This document shows, piece after piece, positions 5,720 to 8,084 of a stretch of 8,084 nucleotides of DNA (within the stretch, counting starts at the first letter, position 1; every line of letters begins with the position of its first letter). Source of the stretch: Deltaproteobacteria bacterium. GTDB lineage: Bacteria > Desulfobacterota > DSM-4660 > Desulfatiglandales > B25-G16. The translations under genes were made by a program, and so were the position numbers. The notes beneath the pieces were generated by a model that had not been told where the DNA came from, ran no database searches, and worked only from the letters and a program-made list of their open reading frames with translations. The stretch is taken from assembly GCA_003646875.1 (NCBI GenBank), contig QMLT01000063.1, positions 1 through 8,084 on the forward strand, written 5' to 3'.

Positions 5720-7942
5720 ATGTTCTCTCGTCCACTTGTTCCGGCACTGTGTATAACCATTATTGGTATCCTTATTGGTCACAATATCCTGACTAATGTT
5801 AACCTCCCTGTATTTTTATTCCCTTTGATCATTTTGCTTTGTCTCGGTATAGTTTTTATTATCCCTTTCAAATCTCCCATTGTTTGGTTAATGGCCATCT
5901 TTATGCTAATAGGTATCAACACCCAAATTAGCAGACACACCCTGCCAGAATTACCTCAAATAATCCTCAAAAATGAAAGAGTAATTATCGAGGGAACAGT
6001 CTATAGGCCGCCGAAGATACAATTCAATACGGCGAGTTTCCGAATCCATGGAGAAAAAATCTTTTTCGCCAAAAAAGTCAGGAGAGTAAAAATCAACCTT
6101 TTAATAAAGATATATGGATATAGGGGCGATCTAAAGGTTGGCGATCGGATCCGATTTCCTGCTAAACTAAAAAAATTCAAAAACTTTAATAATCCAGGCA
6201 ATTTTGATTACCGGTCTTATATGAAAAGCCAAACGATTTCCTTGGTAGCCATAGTTACTGATGGACAATATGTTGTCCCAATGGGAAAGGGAAACCTTGG
6301 TTTTGCAGGAAGTATATTGGAGAAAATCAGAGGCCCTTTGAGACAACTTTTTCATGAAAGGCTCTCTAAAGCAACAGGTCCTATTTATACTGCCCTTATT
6401 CTTGGAGAAAGGCAAGGTCTTACGTCTAACCTAAGGGAGCCATTTAATAGATCAGGCGTAAGTCATATAATGGCTGTTTCAGGTCTCCATCTCGGTTTGG
6501 TAGCCTGGCTCTTCTTTGTTTCTGCAAAATGGCTCTTATCCCTATCCTATCGTGTAACTCTTATGACAGACATAAGAAAACTTGCAGCAACTATAACCAC
6601 TGTGCCAGTGATTGCCTACGCCTTACTCACTGGACTACACATTTCTACCCAGAGAGCTATGGTAATGGTTCTGGTATTCTTATGGTCCTTTATTATAGGC
6701 AGAGAAAAGGATGTTTGGTCCAGTCTTTCCCTAGCAGCCCTTATAATACTTACCCTCAATGGGAATGCCCTTTTCACCATTTCTTTTCAGCTATCCTTTG
6801 TGGCTGTGGCTGGCATTCTATGGCTGGCGCCTTTAATCTTTTCTCGCATAGCAAAATTTAAAAAGGACAAGGAGTTTTTTAATAAAGGCCAGACATTACA
6901 TTCAATTCTGACGTATACCCTGGGTCTGATTGCTGTAACAACTTCTGCTACAATTATGACAATACCCCTTATCGCCCACCATTTCCACCGCTTTTCTATG
7001 GTAGCGCTTCCTGCTAACCTGACAGTAGTCCCTATAATAGGGCTGTGGGTTATCCCCCTTGGATTACTATCTTGCATTGCATTGCTCCTTTCTCCTGCCC
7101 TGGCGGGGTTTTTCCTTTCCTTAGGTGAATTTGGTCTCAATCTGGCAATCTCTATAGTTCAATTCTGGTCAGATATTCCCTGGAGCTCAATCTGGGTGAT
7201 TCAACCTAATTGGCTGGAGATTGTCTTATTATACGGCGTGCTTTTCCTAAGCCTTAATTTCACACGCTCAAGATTCTACCGAATACTCTTAGTCTTTGTT
7301 TTAGTCGTATTTTTTATAGACATTGGGTGGTGGGTCTACAAAACACATTGTAATAGTAATCTAAGAGTAACAATTCTGGATGCTGGAAGTGGAAATGTAT
7401 CTTTCATACAGTTCCCGGGTAAAGAGAAAATGCTAATCACAAATAATGCATTTGCTCAAAACGGCTTTAATCTGGGCAGGATAGTAGTGGCTCCCTATCT
7501 CTGGCATGAAAAAATCCAGCGAATTGACCACCTTTTTCTAAGCAGCCCTCAGGCACACCGGACAGAGAACCTTCAATTCATGATCAACAATTTTCATCCA
7601 AAAGATGTATTTTTCAGCCTATCCACAGAAAGGGTAATTAAAGGGGTTAAAATTCAAACAGGCAATGCAAAAGAGATTATGTTGGATTATCAAGGGTGGT
7701 CTTTCCACTTCTATGAGCGACAGGTGCAGATTGAAAACAAAAACAAGGAGGTGGGAAAGGAATGGCCAAAGTTTTTTATAATAACCAAAGAAACAAAGAA
7801 ACAGCATTCCTCCTTTCCTGCTCTGAACATACACCAGACCGGTGCACTCACAATAACCATAGACCCAGAAGGGAATCTCAATTTGAAGAGTTTTCTAAAA
7901 AAGAACCTGATTAGTGATAAGGTTATAACTGGTAATAAATAA
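5720..7942 (+). CDS. comEC: ComEC/Rec2-type DNA uptake channel with degenerate C-terminal domain
   Basis: ComEC proteins carry single-stranded DNA across the inner membrane during natural transformation. The 740-residue product starts with hydrophobic segments (about 5-66), then a soluble region typical of the ComEC N-terminal domain (about 75-200). The competence domain follows with ALILGERQGL (225-234), HIMAVSGLHLG (249-259) and FQLSFVAVAGILWL, and many membrane spans up to about 540. The C-terminal part (548-740) aligns by eye with the metallo-beta-lactamase-like domain, but its motifs are lost: the usual DVGQGD is DAGSGN (554-559), IDGG is ITNN (573-576), and SHPDxDHxGG is SSPQAHRTEN (608-617). 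The HHGS segment seems absent, with only 40 residues between SFHFYER (661-667) and TGALTI (707-712). Channel function is plausible; nuclease function is not. ATG 5720 gives a typical ComEC N-terminus but lacks any visible ribosome binding site. Confidence 0.9.
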   Translation: MFSRPLVPALCITIIGILIGHNILTNVNLPVFLFPLIILLCLGIVFIIPFKSPIVWLMAIFMLIGINTQISRHTLPELPQIILKNERVIIEGTVYRPPKIQFNTASFRIHGEKIFFAKKVRRVKINLLIKIYGYRGDLKVGDRIRFPAKLKKFKNFNNPGNFDYRSYMKSQTISLVAIVTDGQYVVPMGKGNLGFAGSILEKIRGPLRQLFHERLSKATGPIYTALILGERQGLTSNLREPFNRSGVSHIMAVSGLHLGLVAWLFFVSAKWLLSLSYRVTLMTDIRKLAATITTVPVIAYALLTGLHISTQRAMVMVLVFLWSFIIGREKDVWSSLSLAALIILTLNGNALFTISFQLSFVAVAGILWLAPLIFSRIAKFKKDKEFFNKGQTLHSILTYTLGLIAVTTSATIMTIPLIAHHFHRFSMVALPANLTVVPIIGLWVIPLGLLSCIALLLSPALAGFFLSLGEFGLNLAISIVQFWSDIPWSSIWVIQPNWLEIVLLYGVLFLSLNFTRSRFYRILLVFVLVVFFIDIGWWVYKTHCNSNLRVTILDAGSGNVSFIQFPGKEKMLITNNAFAQNGFNLGRIVVAPYLWHEKIQRIDHLFLSSPQAHRTENLQFMINNFHPKDVFFSLSTERVIKGVKIQTGNAKEIMLDYQGWSFHFYERQVQIENKNKEVGKEWPKFFIITKETKKQHSSFPALNIHQTGALTITIDPEGNLNLKSFLKKNLISDKVITGNK

Positions 7943-7954
7943 CTGGTAATAAAT
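7927..7954. repeat. 14-bp perfect tandem duplication across the comEC stop
   Basis: AACTGGTAATAAAT occurs twice back to back, at 7927-7940 and 7941-7954. The comEC stop TAA (7940-7942) straddles the junction. With only one copy the gene would end two codons later at TGA, so the duplication barely alters the protein. It looks like replication slippage. Confidence 0.8.
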
Positions 7955-7955
7955 A

Positions 7956-7993
7956 TTGACATTCTGGGTAGAACAACAGACACTGTGACACAG
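7956..7993 (+). promoter_or_regulatory. Possible promoter box with overlapping dyad, downstream of comEC
   Basis: A perfect TTGACA (7956-7961) lies 14 bases after the comEC stop. The best -10 at 17 bases spacing, GACACT (7979-7984), matches only three of six. CTGTG-A-CACAG (7983-7993) is a perfect 5-bp dyad at the place where a repressor or activator could cover the -10 region. A weak -10 with a dyad would fit a regulated promoter for a gene beyond the window. An isolated TTGACA by chance is the alternative. Confidence 0.25.
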
Positions 7994-8084
7994 GTTCTTA
8001 GGGGGCTGTCAGGAGGTTTAATCGTTCCACAATTAAGACAGTATAAAAGTAGAGGTTGCAAAATTGTTACATTCTGTTAATTAT

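Noticed and set aside
6529..6861. 110-codon + strand frame inside comEC
   Set aside because: It overlaps the conserved competence domain in another frame and shows no domain of its own.
8011..8016. AGGAGG as the ribosome binding site of a new gene after comEC
   Set aside because: No ATG, GTG or TTG lies at suitable distance downstream within the window.

Overview
The window carries six full-length genes, all on the + strand: rho, rpmE, prfA, prmC, murA and a comEC-type gene. It also carries the last 26 codons of an upstream reading frame. The order rho-rpmE-prfA-prmC-murA, the proteobacterial character of Rho and RF1, and the A+T-rich coding sequence suggest a Desulfobacterota (delta-proteobacterium-like) genome. 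That placement is inference from gene order and protein style; no search was run. No mobile element, CRISPR array, rRNA or tRNA gene was seen.

Layout: bases 3-80 end an unidentified gene with a faint Fic-like flavour. Bases 81-373 hold two candidate sigma70 promoters and a long rho leader with a hairpin and two tiny ORFs, each with a good ribosome binding site. rho follows (374-1621). A 348-base gap (1622-1969) is packed with hairpins and includes an island of about 78% G+C. Next come rpmE (1970-2203), prfA (2218-3294) and prmC (3291-4193); prfA and prmC overlap by 4 bases. A 124-base gap holds a perfect 8-bp palindrome, then murA (4318-5571), a 148-base gap, and comEC (5720-7942). The final 142 bases contain a 14-bp tandem duplication, a TTGACA box and a short dyad, but no recognisable gene.

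How the genes fit together: Rho terminates transcription, L31 is part of the large ribosomal subunit, RF1 ends translation at UAA/UAG, and PrmC methylates the GGQ glutamine of RF1. The overlap of prfA and prmC therefore couples a substrate with its modifying enzyme. MurA starts peptidoglycan precursor synthesis and ComEC forms the DNA uptake channel; neither has an obvious functional link to the translation genes.

Most unusual points: (1) the C-terminal metallo-beta-lactamase-like domain of ComEC has lost every recognisable metal-binding motif and appears shortened; (2) the rho leader looks like a cascade of two mini-ORFs leading into rho; (3) the spacers carry palindromic, G+C-rich repeat-like elements, including a 13-bp word shared by two distant spacers. 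I did not find a clear new multi-gene system; apart from comEC the genes are ordinary housekeeping genes.
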